From positions 1 to 64,000 of the forward strand of contig CALKXV010000020.1 of assembly GCA_938005545.1 (NCBI GenBank): a stretch of DNA of 64,000 nt. The letters are read 5' to 3'. Positions 53,638 through 62,122 of the stretch are shown here, piece after piece. The translations under genes were made by a program, and so were the position numbers. This stretch comes from an uncultured Paracoccaceae bacterium (lineage in GTDB: Bacteria > Pseudomonadota > Alphaproteobacteria > Rhodobacterales > Rhodobacteraceae). The notes under the pieces are model-generated. The model saw only the letters and a list, made by a program, of their open reading frames with translations, was not told the origin of the DNA and did not search any database. Numbering within the stretch: the stretch's first letter is position 1; every line of letters begins with the position of its first letter.

Positions 53638-54711
53638 TTAGTTCAGGTCAGCGGCGCGGGCGGCTTCGATGTCCGCTTCGGCGGCTGCGACCGAGGTGGT
53701 CAGCGCGTTGAAGATGGCGTCGCCACCGTCAACGTTGCTTTTGAACCAGTCATAGACAGGCGCCGCGGCTTCTTTGAAGGCCTGCTTTTCGTCAGGGGTT
53801 GGCACGTAAAGATCGCCGCCGCCTGCTGTAAAGTCCTGATAGGCCTGGATCGACTTGCGCTTTGGCGAGGCGAAAGTGGCCTGCTGAAGCTGATAGAACC
53901 CATCGACCACAACGCGCTGCAATTCGGCGGGCATGGCTTTGAAGTTTTCGTTGTTCATGAACCACAACGCACCCATATAGGCGTGGCCGTCGAGCGTGAC
54001 GTACTGAAGACCGGCATCGGGGAACTTCATGCCCATGATGTCGGTGATGCCGTTTTTTGACCCTTCAACAACGCCCGTCTGGAACGATGTGAACAGCTCG
54101 GGCCATGGGATCGGCGTCGGCGAAGCACCAAGGGCTTTGACGAGTTCCTGCGGTAGATCGGCGACCACGGTGCGGATTTTCAGACCTTCCATGTCCGACG
54201 GCGAGGCAACGCGACGCTTGGTGTTGGCGAAGTTTCTCCAGCCGCCCGTGTTGCCCACGGTCATTAGGCGGATCGCGCCACCAGACGCTTCCAACGTCAT
54301 GTCCTTCATGGTGTTCATGAAGTCTGTGCCGTTGGTCAGCGCGGCTTCGGCGACACGGTCGTCGGCCATCAGGTAGGGCAGGTCAAGCACCTGAACGAAG
54401 GGGAAGATGCCCGAGGCACCACCCGATGTTGAGATATAGACGTCGATATTGCCATCGGCCACGCCTTGCAGGCATTCAGCACCGTTCGAGCAAAGCTGCG
54501 TGCCGATGAACATTTCAACTTCGATTTTGCCGTTCGACGCTTGTTCGACGAAGTTTTTGAAGACGACCAGGCCGTCATAGTCTTCGTCGTTTTCGTTCGA
54601 GTTGGCGGTCGCGCGGATTTTGTACTCCGCATGGCCGTCTGCAAGTGCGCTGATCGCGCCGCCTGTCAGAAGCGTTGCGGCCAGTGCCGCCGTTGTAAGA
54701 CCTTTGAGCAT
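53638..54711 (-). CDS. dctP: TRAP transporter solute-binding protein (DctP-type)
   Basis: Periplasmic receptor of a tripartite ATP-independent transporter, 357 residues with a signal peptide cleaved near SALADG (about residue 25). Typical DctP features are VEMFIGTQLCSNGAECLQGV, LPYLMADD, GNTGGWRNFANTKR, IRTVVADL and FTSFQTGVVEGSKNG. These segments resemble receptors for carboxylates, including 2-oxo acids and C4-dicarboxylates; the ligand here is unknown. It is the last gene of a six-gene leftward unit with its own membrane subunits upstream, 27 bases from dctM. Confidence 0.92.
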   Translation of the reverse strand: MLKGLTTAALAATLLTGGAISALADGHAEYKIRATANSNENDEDYDGLVVFKNFVEQASNGKIEVEMFIGTQLCSNGAECLQGVADGNIDVYISTSGGASGIFPFVQVLDLPYLMADDRVAEAALTNGTDFMNTMKDMTLEASGGAIRLMTVGNTGGWRNFANTKRRVASPSDMEGLKIRTVVADLPQELVKALGASPTPIPWPELFTSFQTGVVEGSKNGITDIMGMKFPDAGLQYVTLDGHAYMGALWFMNNENFKAMPAELQRVVVDGFYQLQQATFASPKRKSIQAYQDFTAGGGDLYVPTPDEKQAFKEAAAPVYDWFKSNVDGGDAIFNALTTSVAAAEADIEAARAADLN

Positions 54712-54738
54712 GTATCTCTCCCTTATTGGTTGGTTTGG

Positions 54739-56253
54739 TCAGTTAACGAACCCGGTCAGACGTGGGATCGTCATCGAAATGGCCGGGACATAGGTGATCA
54801 GGAAGATCACGAACACCTCGACGGCGAGGAATGGCAGAATGGCTTTTGCAATCACTTCGACTTTTTCGTTCGCCACGGATGAGGCGACGAACAGCACAAG
54901 CCCCATGGGCGGTGTCGCAAGGCCTACGGTCAAGTTGACCGACATGATGATCGCAAAGTGGACGGGGTGAACGCCCAAGTCTACAAAGATCGGCCCAAGG
55001 ATTGGCCCGAGGATGATGATCGCAGGGCCTGCATCCAGAAACATGCCAACGATGAACAAAAGGATGTTGATCAGGAACAAAAGGATCAGCGGGTTTTCGG
55101 ACAGCGACAAGATATAGTCGGCCAGAATCTGCGGAGCGTAGGACAGGGACACCACCGTTTTGAACGCCATGGCAGCACCAACAAGTAATAGGATCACGGC
55201 GGATGTCAGCGCCGCGCGGCTTAGGATGTTGGGCAGGTCGGAAAGCTTCATCGTTTTCAGAACGAAGAAAGCGACGACGACGGCATAGAAAACGGCAACG
55301 GCGGCGGCTTCGGTTGGGGTGAAGACGCCCAGAAGGATACCGCCAAGGATCAGGATCGGCGTCTGCAAGGGCACGACGGCGCGTTTGGTGACCATGCGAA
55401 AGTCTTGTTCAACGCGGGGACGCAGGCTCATCAAAAGCGCATGGGCCGCGATGGTGGCCACCAAGAAGGTTGCAAGAACGACAAGGCTGTTGGCCTCGTC
55501 ACCGGCTGCGATACCTGTCGTGCCACGGAAGATCGCAAAGAAGACCCAGCCGAGGTTCAGGCGCAACAGAACGAAGGATACCCAGTATTCGCGTGCCGAA
55601 AGGGTTTGGCCCTTTCTTACGATGCGTTCGGCTTTAGGCAAGTCGTATTTGTTGGCCATCACTTTGACGACCAGCATCAATCCGATGCCAACCAGAACGC
55701 CCGGTACGATGCCGGCAAGGAACAGGGCCGCAACGCTTTCGCCCATGACGTAGGCATAGATGATCATGATGCCCGACGGCGGAATGATCGGACCAATGAC
55801 AGATGACGCGGCGGTCACGGCGGCGGCGAACCGGCGGGTATAACCTTGTTTTTCCATCGCAGGGATCAGCATGGACCCCAAAGCAGAGGTGTCGGCCACA
55901 GCCGAGCCAGATAGCCCGGCAAAGAGCATCGACGACAGGATGTTCACGTGGGCCAGACCACCACGCAGATGGCCCATCAGGGCTTGGCTGAACTCAACCA
56001 AACGCTCGGTGATGCCGCCTTTATTCATCATTTCGCCCGCAAGCATGAAAAACGGGATCGCCATCAGGGGAAAGCTGTCCATGCCGTTGTAAACATTGCG
56101 GTACAACAGCGTAATTTGCTTCGTCGGATCGGATTCACCGGCATTTAGATCGCTGAGAAACAGCAAGATACCCGGCGCGGCAAGCAGGCCGAAAAACACC
56201 GGTAGCCCGAACATGAGAAACACAAGAAAGACAGGGAGGAACCAGATCAGCAT
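54739..56253 (-). CDS. dctM: TRAP transporter large permease (DctM-type)
   Basis: Sodium-coupled membrane subunit of 504 residues with about twelve helices. Family motifs include FFMLAGEMMNKGGITERLVEFS (residues about 76-97; key parts FFMLAGEMMN and GGI), SVIGPIIPPSGIMIIYAYV, GVFTPTEAAAVAVFYA and TVGLATPPMGLVLF. Compared with the shortest members (about 425 residues) it has an inserted segment after TVKVMANKYDLP-like residues around 200-290, common in a subset of DctM proteins. It starts 6 bases after dctQ ends. Confidence 0.93.
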   Translation of the reverse strand: MLIWFLPVFLVFLMFGLPVFFGLLAAPGILLFLSDLNAGESDPTKQITLLYRNVYNGMDSFPLMAIPFFMLAGEMMNKGGITERLVEFSQALMGHLRGGLAHVNILSSMLFAGLSGSAVADTSALGSMLIPAMEKQGYTRRFAAAVTAASSVIGPIIPPSGIMIIYAYVMGESVAALFLAGIVPGVLVGIGLMLVVKVMANKYDLPKAERIVRKGQTLSAREYWVSFVLLRLNLGWVFFAIFRGTTGIAAGDEANSLVVLATFLVATIAAHALLMSLRPRVEQDFRMVTKRAVVPLQTPILILGGILLGVFTPTEAAAVAVFYAVVVAFFVLKTMKLSDLPNILSRAALTSAVILLLVGAAMAFKTVVSLSYAPQILADYILSLSENPLILLFLINILLFIVGMFLDAGPAIIILGPILGPIFVDLGVHPVHFAIIMSVNLTVGLATPPMGLVLFVASSVANEKVEVIAKAILPFLAVEVFVIFLITYVPAISMTIPRLTGFVN

Positions 56254-56259
56254 GTCACA

Positions 56260-56850
56260 TCACTCCGCCATAACTTCATCAGTCGGGCTCAGGTCTTTCA
56301 ACCTGTCGCCACCGCCGAGAAATGTGATCAGGGATCGCAAGATCAGTTCAACGTTCACGATGAACAACAAGATCACCCCGACAAGGAGCGACGCCATCAT
56401 CCATGACCTAGGCACGCGCAGCCATTCGCTAAAGTCAGCGGCCATCGGTACGTAAAGCGACGCGGTTTTGAACCTGCCGCCGAAGCCTGTGACCTCGCTC
56501 CAGCCAATGTTGATCGCCATCGCCAGCACACCGGCGGAGATCAAAAGCAGGAAGATCGAGATGATCTGACCCACTTTAAAGGGCAGCGCTTGGACGACCA
56601 TGTCGATGGCCACAAACCCGCCTTGGCGAAACGCCATGGGCGCCATCAGGCCAGTTAGCCAAAGCATCATGAAACGCGCCGCCTCATCTGGCCAGGGGAG
56701 GGCGCTGTTCAGGGCATAGCGGAAGAACACCTGGACAAGAATGGCAACAACCATCAACGCAATGGCCACAATGGAAATCCATCGACCAACCGGCAGAACA
56801 AGATCGTTCCACAGCTGAAATGGCCGCAACAGGCCGTGCAGTATCGCCAT
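56260..56850 (-). CDS. dctQ: TRAP transporter small permease (DctQ-type)
   Basis: Four-helix small membrane subunit of 196 residues partnering DctM. Helices lie at about 20-45, 50-75, 90-115 and 140-165. The ALPWPDEAARFMMLWLTGLM segment (about 50-69) and RQGGFVAIDMVV are the DctQ signature. It lies 63 bases downstream of the flavin reductase gene and 6 bases upstream of dctM. With dctP these make one complete transporter. Confidence 0.92.
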   Translation of the reverse strand: MAILHGLLRPFQLWNDLVLPVGRWISIVAIALMVVAILVQVFFRYALNSALPWPDEAARFMMLWLTGLMAPMAFRQGGFVAIDMVVQALPFKVGQIISIFLLLISAGVLAMAINIGWSEVTGFGGRFKTASLYVPMAADFSEWLRVPRSWMMASLLVGVILLFIVNVELILRSLITFLGGGDRLKDLSPTDEVMAE

Positions 56851-56913
56851 TTTGTTTCCTCCCTTGGTCCAAAATTTGCTATCGACTGGACCGATTAGCC
56901 TTTGTTCTTCACC

Positions 56914-57420
56914 CTATTCCATCCTTGTAAACTGTCCGAATTCCCCTTTGGAAAAGACCAGTGGGTTGCCATCGCGCACCGAAGCCGTGATCACTTTTCC
57001 AACGATGATCAGGTGGTCGCCTCCGACATGAATGGCGTGTTGCTTGCATTGAAACCGCGCAAGGCAGTTTTCGATCAACGGAACGCCGTCGTCGTTTTGG
57101 TTCCAGCGTACACCGTCGAAATTGTCGCCTTCATTGGCGAATTGCTGGCAGTATTCTTTTTGTGACTGTGCCAACACGTGGATCGCAAAGTGTTCAGCCG
57201 CCTCGAATGCAGCGCACCGTTTTGAGGCGCGGGCCGGTGACCAAAGCACCAGTGCCGGATCTAGCGATATTGACGTAAAGCTGTTGGCGGTCATACCCAA
57301 CGGGCCTAACGCGCTATCGCAGGTCACAACCGTGACGCCGGTTGCGAACTTGCCCAAGGCCTGGCGATAGACAGCGGCGTCTGCCTCCTCGGGTCGAAAA
57401 CTGCGTTCGCCGTCGGCCAT
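56914..57420 (-). CDS. Flavin reductase-like FMN-binding protein
   Basis: A 168-residue protein of the HpaC/flavin reductase domain family: FATGVTVVTC, LGPLGMTANSFTSISLDPALVL (key GMTANSFTSIS) and late NPLVFSKGEFG. It would reduce FMN or FAD with NAD(P)H and supply it to the flavin-dependent monooxygenase two genes upstream. It starts directly after the aldo/keto reductase stop. It is a different fold from SsuE, the reductase of classical sulfonate systems. Confidence 0.9.
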   Translation of the reverse strand: MADGERSFRPEEADAAVYRQALGKFATGVTVVTCDSALGPLGMTANSFTSISLDPALVLWSPARASKRCAAFEAAEHFAIHVLAQSQKEYCQQFANEGDNFDGVRWNQNDDGVPLIENCLARFQCKQHAIHVGGDHLIIVGKVITASVRDGNPLVFSKGEFGQFTRME

Positions 57421-58317
57421 TTAGGCGACCTCCCGCCCGAGTGCGGCTTCGTAAAGTTCAAACCACGTCTGGCGGTCCATATCGACGTTTAAGGCGTCCG
57501 AAAGTGTTTTGATACGGGCGATGTTGTTGGTGCCCATAACGGGCAGAATGCGAACAGGATGCGCCAAAAGCCAAGCAACCGCGACGGCGGCTATATCAAC
57601 GCCATTGCTTTCGGCAACGCGGGCCATCAACGCACGAACGGCTGGTGCTGCGTCATCAGACATCAATGCGCCACCCCCAAGCGGGGACCACGCCATTGGT
57701 GCGATGTTCTTTTCCTGAAGGAACGCAATGTCGCCGTTTGTAAGGGGGTCGTGCTCCGAAAGACTGATTTCGATCTGATTGGTGGCAAGAGGTGTCGTCA
57801 TTGCCGATTGTAGAAGCGACCAATCCCAGGGGCGGAAATTCGAAACCCCGATTGCGCGCACTTTGCCTGATGTCACGGCCTCGTCCAGCGCACGACCGGT
57901 TGCCACATGATCCATGAGCGGATCGGGGCGGTGGATCAAGAGCATGTCGATGTGATCAATTCCCATGTCCGTCAGCGAATGATCAATAGACGCCGCGATG
58001 TGAGCGGGCGATGTATCGTAATGTTTGACCCGTGCTGCCGCGTGACGACCGGCGGGCGCGACGATATCGCACTTTGTCACGATTTCGATCTGATCGCGCA
58101 GGCCTTTGTTTTCTTTCAGACAATCGCCAAGGATCGCTTCGGCGGTATAGCCACCATAGATGTCGGCTTGATCAATAGACGTGATGCCTTGTTCAAGGCA
58201 GGTGTCAATCTTTGCACGCACATGGCTGGTGGATGTGTCGGCATCATCGCCCACACGCCACATACCATAGACGATGCGGCTAAGTTCAACGCCGCCCGGA
58301 AAACTGATGCGCTCCAT
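57421..58317 (-). CDS. Aldo/keto reductase
   Basis: NADPH-dependent TIM-barrel oxidoreductase, 298 residues, close to the YdhF-type AKRs. SIDQADIYGGY holds the catalytic Asp and Tyr, VTKCDI the Lys and LIHRPDP the His, so the Asp-Tyr-Lys-His tetrad is complete. IGVSNF and ALATNQIEIS-like strands follow. Its start shares one base with the stop of the monooxygenase gene (TAATG). It probably reduces an aldehyde or ketone produced by the monooxygenase. Confidence 0.9.
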   Translation of the reverse strand: MERISFPGGVELSRIVYGMWRVGDDADTSTSHVRAKIDTCLEQGITSIDQADIYGGYTAEAILGDCLKENKGLRDQIEIVTKCDIVAPAGRHAAARVKHYDTSPAHIAASIDHSLTDMGIDHIDMLLIHRPDPLMDHVATGRALDEAVTSGKVRAIGVSNFRPWDWSLLQSAMTTPLATNQIEISLSEHDPLTNGDIAFLQEKNIAPMAWSPLGGGALMSDDAAPAVRALMARVAESNGVDIAAVAVAWLLAHPVRILPVMGTNNIARIKTLSDALNVDMDRQTWFELYEAALGREVA

Positions 58318-59474
58318 TATGTGCGGTCTCCTGATCCGAGTGGGGTGGCGGGTGTTGTTGCTGGAACCCGGCCATAAAGATGGGGCAACGAGCAGGTTTC
58401 CAATTCCGGCAACACGCGCTGGCCAAATGATTTACATTCGTCGATGTGCGGATAGCCCGAAAAGATGAAAGCGCGGATGCCCATTTTTTTGTATTCCTCA
58501 ATCTCGCTCAGCACTTGATCGGTTGATCCAACCAAGGCAGCCCCACAGCCCGATCTTGCGCGCCCGATGCCTGTCCATAGGTGTGGTTCGACATAACCAA
58601 ACTGATCGGCCAATTCGCGTGCGCGGGCTTGGTGACTTACGCCAAGCGACGATGAGTCATGGGCGCGTTCACGGATGATCTGGCCGTATTCGTCATCCAG
58701 TTTTGAAACGATGTATTCGGCGTATTCTTTTGCCTCGGCCTCGGTATCGCGAACGATCATATGAACCCGCAATCCGTAGTCCAGCGTGCGCCCGTACTTT
58801 TCGGCCACCGCATTCACGTCGGTCATGCGTTGCGCCAGCTGTTCTTTTGGTTCGGGCCACATGAGGTAGACGTCGCAATGTTGACCGCAAAGTTCGAGAG
58901 CAGGCGGCGAATACCCACCAAAGTACATCAATGGTCCGCCGTTCTGTTGAAATGGCTTTGCAGGGCCGGTCGGGACGTTTTCGAAGGTATAGACATCGCC
59001 TTGATAGTTGATCTCGTCTTGTGTCCAAGCTTGGCGCAGAATTTCAACCACTTCGCGCGAGCGTTGGTAACGAAAGTTCGATTCAGCCTTTTCACCGGGG
59101 AAATCAGACGAGATGATGTTGATCGTCAAACGGCCTTCCAACATGTGATCCAGCGTCGCGATGGTGCGCGCCAACATGATGGGTTGCATTTCGCCACAGC
59201 GCACAGCCGCTAACATGTTGATGTTTTTGGTTAAGGGCGCACCGCCCGCGACAAACGACAAGGTGTCCTGGCCCACCTGATAGGACGACGGGCAAAGGAT
59301 GTTCCGAAACCCCTGGTTTTCGGCTTCCAAAAGCACGTCGCGACAATGCGCCCAACTGGAACGTAGATTCCCGTCTGGGACACCTAAGAATTGGTAATCA
59401 TCTGAACAAAGCGCAGAAAACCAGCTAACTTCGGCAGCATTTGTGTCGGCAGAAGTGACGGGAACAACAGTCAT
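58317..59474 (-). CDS. SsuD-like FMNH2-dependent monooxygenase (LLM class)
   Basis: Luciferase-like two-component monooxygenase of 385 residues from MTVVPVTSADTNAAEVSWFS. It aligns with alkanesulfonate monooxygenase SsuD over its length: ARTIATLDHMLEGRLTINI, GPLMYFGGYS, DVYLMWPEP, GLRVHMIVRDTEAEA (the Arg and His of the SsuD active site) and FIFSGYPHIDE (the Tyr). The SsuD Cys54 region differs (LCPSSYQVGQDT), which suggests another substrate. It opens the operon, 86 bases from the divergent GntR gene. Organosulfur or carbon-carbon cleavage substrates are both possible. Confidence 0.88.
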   Translation of the reverse strand: MTVVPVTSADTNAAEVSWFSALCSDDYQFLGVPDGNLRSSWAHCRDVLLEAENQGFRNILCPSSYQVGQDTLSFVAGGAPLTKNINMLAAVRCGEMQPIMLARTIATLDHMLEGRLTINIISSDFPGEKAESNFRYQRSREVVEILRQAWTQDEINYQGDVYTFENVPTGPAKPFQQNGGPLMYFGGYSPPALELCGQHCDVYLMWPEPKEQLAQRMTDVNAVAEKYGRTLDYGLRVHMIVRDTEAEAKEYAEYIVSKLDDEYGQIIRERAHDSSSLGVSHQARARELADQFGYVEPHLWTGIGRARSGCGAALVGSTDQVLSEIEEYKKMGIRAFIFSGYPHIDECKSFGQRVLPELETCSLPHLYGRVPATTPATPLGSGDRT

Positions 59475-59536
59475 TCGGTTCTTTCCTGAAGCGCTCAATT
59501 TCCACTTGCGTAGCACCCGTTGCAGAGTACATCAAT

Positions 59537-59547
59537 AGTGTATCACT
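59537..59547. promoter_or_regulatory. Palindrome in the GntR/monooxygenase intergenic region
   Basis: AGTG-TAT-CACT at 59537-59547, with the similar half AGTACATCA just upstream (59526-59534), in the 86-base divergent gap and 14 bases before the regulator start. Position and symmetry fit a GntR-family operator that controls both genes. No consensus is known for this regulator. Confidence 0.4.
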
Positions 59548-59560
59548 TTGCGGGGATGAA

Positions 59561-60265
59561 ATGCCGTCCGAGACTTCAAAGCTGCCGATTTACATGCAAA
59601 CCTCTGAGTGGTTGATCCGTGAAGTTTCGTCTGGCCGCTTGATTGAAGGCGAAAAATTACCGCCTGAACGTGAGATGGCGGCGGAATTAGGAATCGCTGT
59701 TGGCACGTTAAGAAAGGCGTTGAAAGACCTTGAATCAAAAGGCTTTGTTGAACGTCTTCAGGGGTCGGGAAATTATATCAGGCACAATCCAAGCGGGGCC
59801 GGTATCTATGCGTTTTTCCGTCTGGAATTGCTGGAAGGCGGTGGCGCGCCTTCAGCAAATACCTTGTCGGTCGAACGGTTGAAAAAACCACAAGACTTGC
59901 CAAAGTTCGGAGGGTCTCAACACGCTCACCGCATTCGCCGGATCAGGTTATTGTCGGATCTTCCCGCCGCAACGGAAGAAATTTGGCTTGATGGCAGTTG
60001 GGCGAAAGAAATCCGCCGTTCGGAGCTTTCGGACGCGCTTTACTATTATTACCAGAAATCGTTAGGGCTTTTGATCAACCGGGTCGAAGACAAAGTCGGC
60101 GTCAGCGCGTTGCCGGGTTGGAGCGCATCCGAAATCGGTTGTGCGACAGGCGATTTGGTTGGCTTTGTCGAACGCTGGAGCCGAGCGGCAGATGGTGAAA
60201 TCGTCGAATATTCGCGCACATGGTTCAATCCCGAACGCGCTCGCTATGTTGCGCGGATCAAATAG
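59561..60265 (+). CDS. GntR/HutC-type transcriptional regulator with UTRA domain
   Basis: A 234-residue regulator. Residues about 5-75 are the GntR winged helix (GEKLPPEREMAAELGIAVGT, then LRKALKDLESKGFVERLQGSG), and the rest is a UTRA ligand-binding domain (HRIRRIRLLSDLPAATEEIWLD, with FVERWSRAADGEIVEYSRTWF; key parts RIRRIRLLSD and EYSRTWFNPERARY). Divergence from the monooxygenase-TRAP operon implies that it responds to the imported compound or a breakdown product. The start follows cgggga. It is monocistronic. Confidence 0.92.
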   Translation: MPSETSKLPIYMQTSEWLIREVSSGRLIEGEKLPPEREMAAELGIAVGTLRKALKDLESKGFVERLQGSGNYIRHNPSGAGIYAFFRLELLEGGGAPSANTLSVERLKKPQDLPKFGGSQHAHRIRRIRLLSDLPAATEEIWLDGSWAKEIRRSELSDALYYYYQKSLGLLINRVEDKVGVSALPGWSASEIGCATGDLVGFVERWSRAADGEIVEYSRTWFNPERARYVARIK

Positions 60266-60381
60266 GGCGCGTTTCGCGGTGATTTTCTGCCCAAGTGGTG
60301 CCGGGCCACATATTTCGTAAACATAAAGCAGGTAATAGGTTTCGCGACACGTTCTGGTTGTGACAATCTAAAGTTTCAGCT

Positions 60382-62121
60382 ATGTCAGGGCAGTTTGTGC
60401 TGGAGGTTGTTTTGACCAAGACGTCGACTGACATCGATCCGCTGCGGTCGGTGAAGAAACAGTCTTATCATCTCATTTGGTTTGGGTTTTTCTTTAGCGT
60501 CTTCGTTAACCTATTGATGCTGACCGGCCCGCTTTTCATGTTGCAGGTTTATGACCGCGTGCTTGGGTCGCGATCAGAGGAAACGCTTGTCGCGCTCCTT
60601 ATTCTGGTGCTGGGGCTTTATGCCCTGATGTGGTTGCTGGACTTTGCGCGCTCGCGGCTGTTGGCGCGGTATGGCGCACGGTTTCAATCTTCGCTGGATG
60701 ACCGCATCTTTGCCGCTCAACTTTCCCGTGATAACACGCGGCCCGAGGCGGCATCAGCGCACCGCGATCTGGAAGCGGTTCAGGGGTTTTATGCCTCGCC
60801 CGCTTTGACATCCTTGATGGACGCACCATTTACCCCGCTTTTCATTGGCGTGATTTTTGTCTTCCATGCTTGGCTCGGTTGGTTCGCGCTTGGTGGTGGT
60901 TTGATCCTTGTTGGGATCACGCTTTTGAACCAGGTGCTGACGTCAAAACGCATTGCCGAAGCGCAGAAAACATCCGATGTGGCGAACAGATTTGGCGAAA
61001 ATGCGCGCCTTGCATCCGAACTGATCCGTAGTCAGGGGATGGTCGCGCCGGTCACGGAACGCTGGATGGCGCACCGAATAACCGCCCTACAGGAAAACAT
61101 GACAGCCGTTGACTGGACGGGCGCATTTTCGACGTTTACCAAATCCTTCCGGCTGGCGTTGCAATCGCTTGTTCTGGCGCTAGGCGCTTGGTTGGTGCTT
61201 TTGAACGAATTGTCGCCGGGTGCGATGATCGCGGGGTCAATCTTGTTGGGCCGCGCCCTGGCCCCAATCGAACAGATCATTGCGCGCTGGCCACAGATTG
61301 CGCGGGCAAGGCAAGGTTGGGCTTCGCTTAAAACATTCTGGGATGAAACCCCCGATCTTGCTGAACGCACGAAACTTCCGCGTCCCGAAGGCCGTCTTGA
61401 GGTGAAAAGCGTCACCAAATCGACCACGCCGGGGAAACCACCAGTGCTTTACAATGTGACGTTTTCGGTTGAGCCGGGCGAGGCACTTGGTGTGATCGGA
61501 AAAAGCGGGTCGGGCAAAACGACAATTGCAAAGACCATCCTTGGCCTTGTCGCGCCAAGCCTTGGTGAAGTTCGTCTGGGTGGCGCATTGGTCGATCATT
61601 ACCAGCCCGAAGATCTTGGCGCCCACATCGGATATTTGCCGCAAGACCCGATGCTGATCACGGGCACAATTGCCGAAAACATCGCGCGGATGTCGCTGAA
61701 CCCCGATAGCGAAATGGTGGTGAAGGCGGCGAAAAAGGCCAAAGCGCACGAGCTGATTTTATCGCTGCCTGACGCCTATGAGACACGGATCGAAAACAAT
61801 AAAATCGGACTTTCGGGCGGCCAACGTCAGCGTATAGCGCTCGCGCGCGCGCTGTTCGGTGATCCTGTGCTTTTGGTGCTGGACGAGCCAAATTCCGCAC
61901 TGGATCAAGAGGGTAGCGAAGCGTTGAACGAAGCAATCAACACGATGAAAGACGAAGGGTGTTCTGTGATCATCATGACGCATCGCCCGGTTGCGATTTC
62001 GGAATGTGACCGGCTGATGGTGGTTGAAAAAGGGGCGGTCAAAGCGATTGGCCCCCGTGATGAGATTATCCAATCCATGATGAAAAATTCAGGCGACATC
62101 CGCAGAGTGGTTGGGGGATAA
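60382..62121 (+). CDS. Type I secretion ABC transporter (permease-ATPase)
   Basis: A 579-residue fused ABC exporter of the PrtD/HasD/AprD type. Five to six helices lie in residues 30-300 and the ATPase in 330-579: Walker A GKSGSGKTT at about 373-381, signature LSGGQRQR near 477 and Walker B LLVLDEPNSALD near 495-506, then MTHRP. There is no N-terminal C39 peptidase or CLD. It would energise export of an unprocessed C-terminal-signal protein. The start might be the later TTG at 60412. The HlyD partner follows by 1 base; no secreted substrate or TolC gene is in the window. Confidence 0.93.
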   Translation: MSGQFVLEVVLTKTSTDIDPLRSVKKQSYHLIWFGFFFSVFVNLLMLTGPLFMLQVYDRVLGSRSEETLVALLILVLGLYALMWLLDFARSRLLARYGARFQSSLDDRIFAAQLSRDNTRPEAASAHRDLEAVQGFYASPALTSLMDAPFTPLFIGVIFVFHAWLGWFALGGGLILVGITLLNQVLTSKRIAEAQKTSDVANRFGENARLASELIRSQGMVAPVTERWMAHRITALQENMTAVDWTGAFSTFTKSFRLALQSLVLALGAWLVLLNELSPGAMIAGSILLGRALAPIEQIIARWPQIARARQGWASLKTFWDETPDLAERTKLPRPEGRLEVKSVTKSTTPGKPPVLYNVTFSVEPGEALGVIGKSGSGKTTIAKTILGLVAPSLGEVRLGGALVDHYQPEDLGAHIGYLPQDPMLITGTIAENIARMSLNPDSEMVVKAAKKAKAHELILSLPDAYETRIENNKIGLSGGQRQRIALARALFGDPVLLVLDEPNSALDQEGSEALNEAINTMKDEGCSVIIMTHRPVAISECDRLMVVEKGAVKAIGPRDEIIQSMMKNSGDIRRVVGG

Positions 62122-62122
62122 A

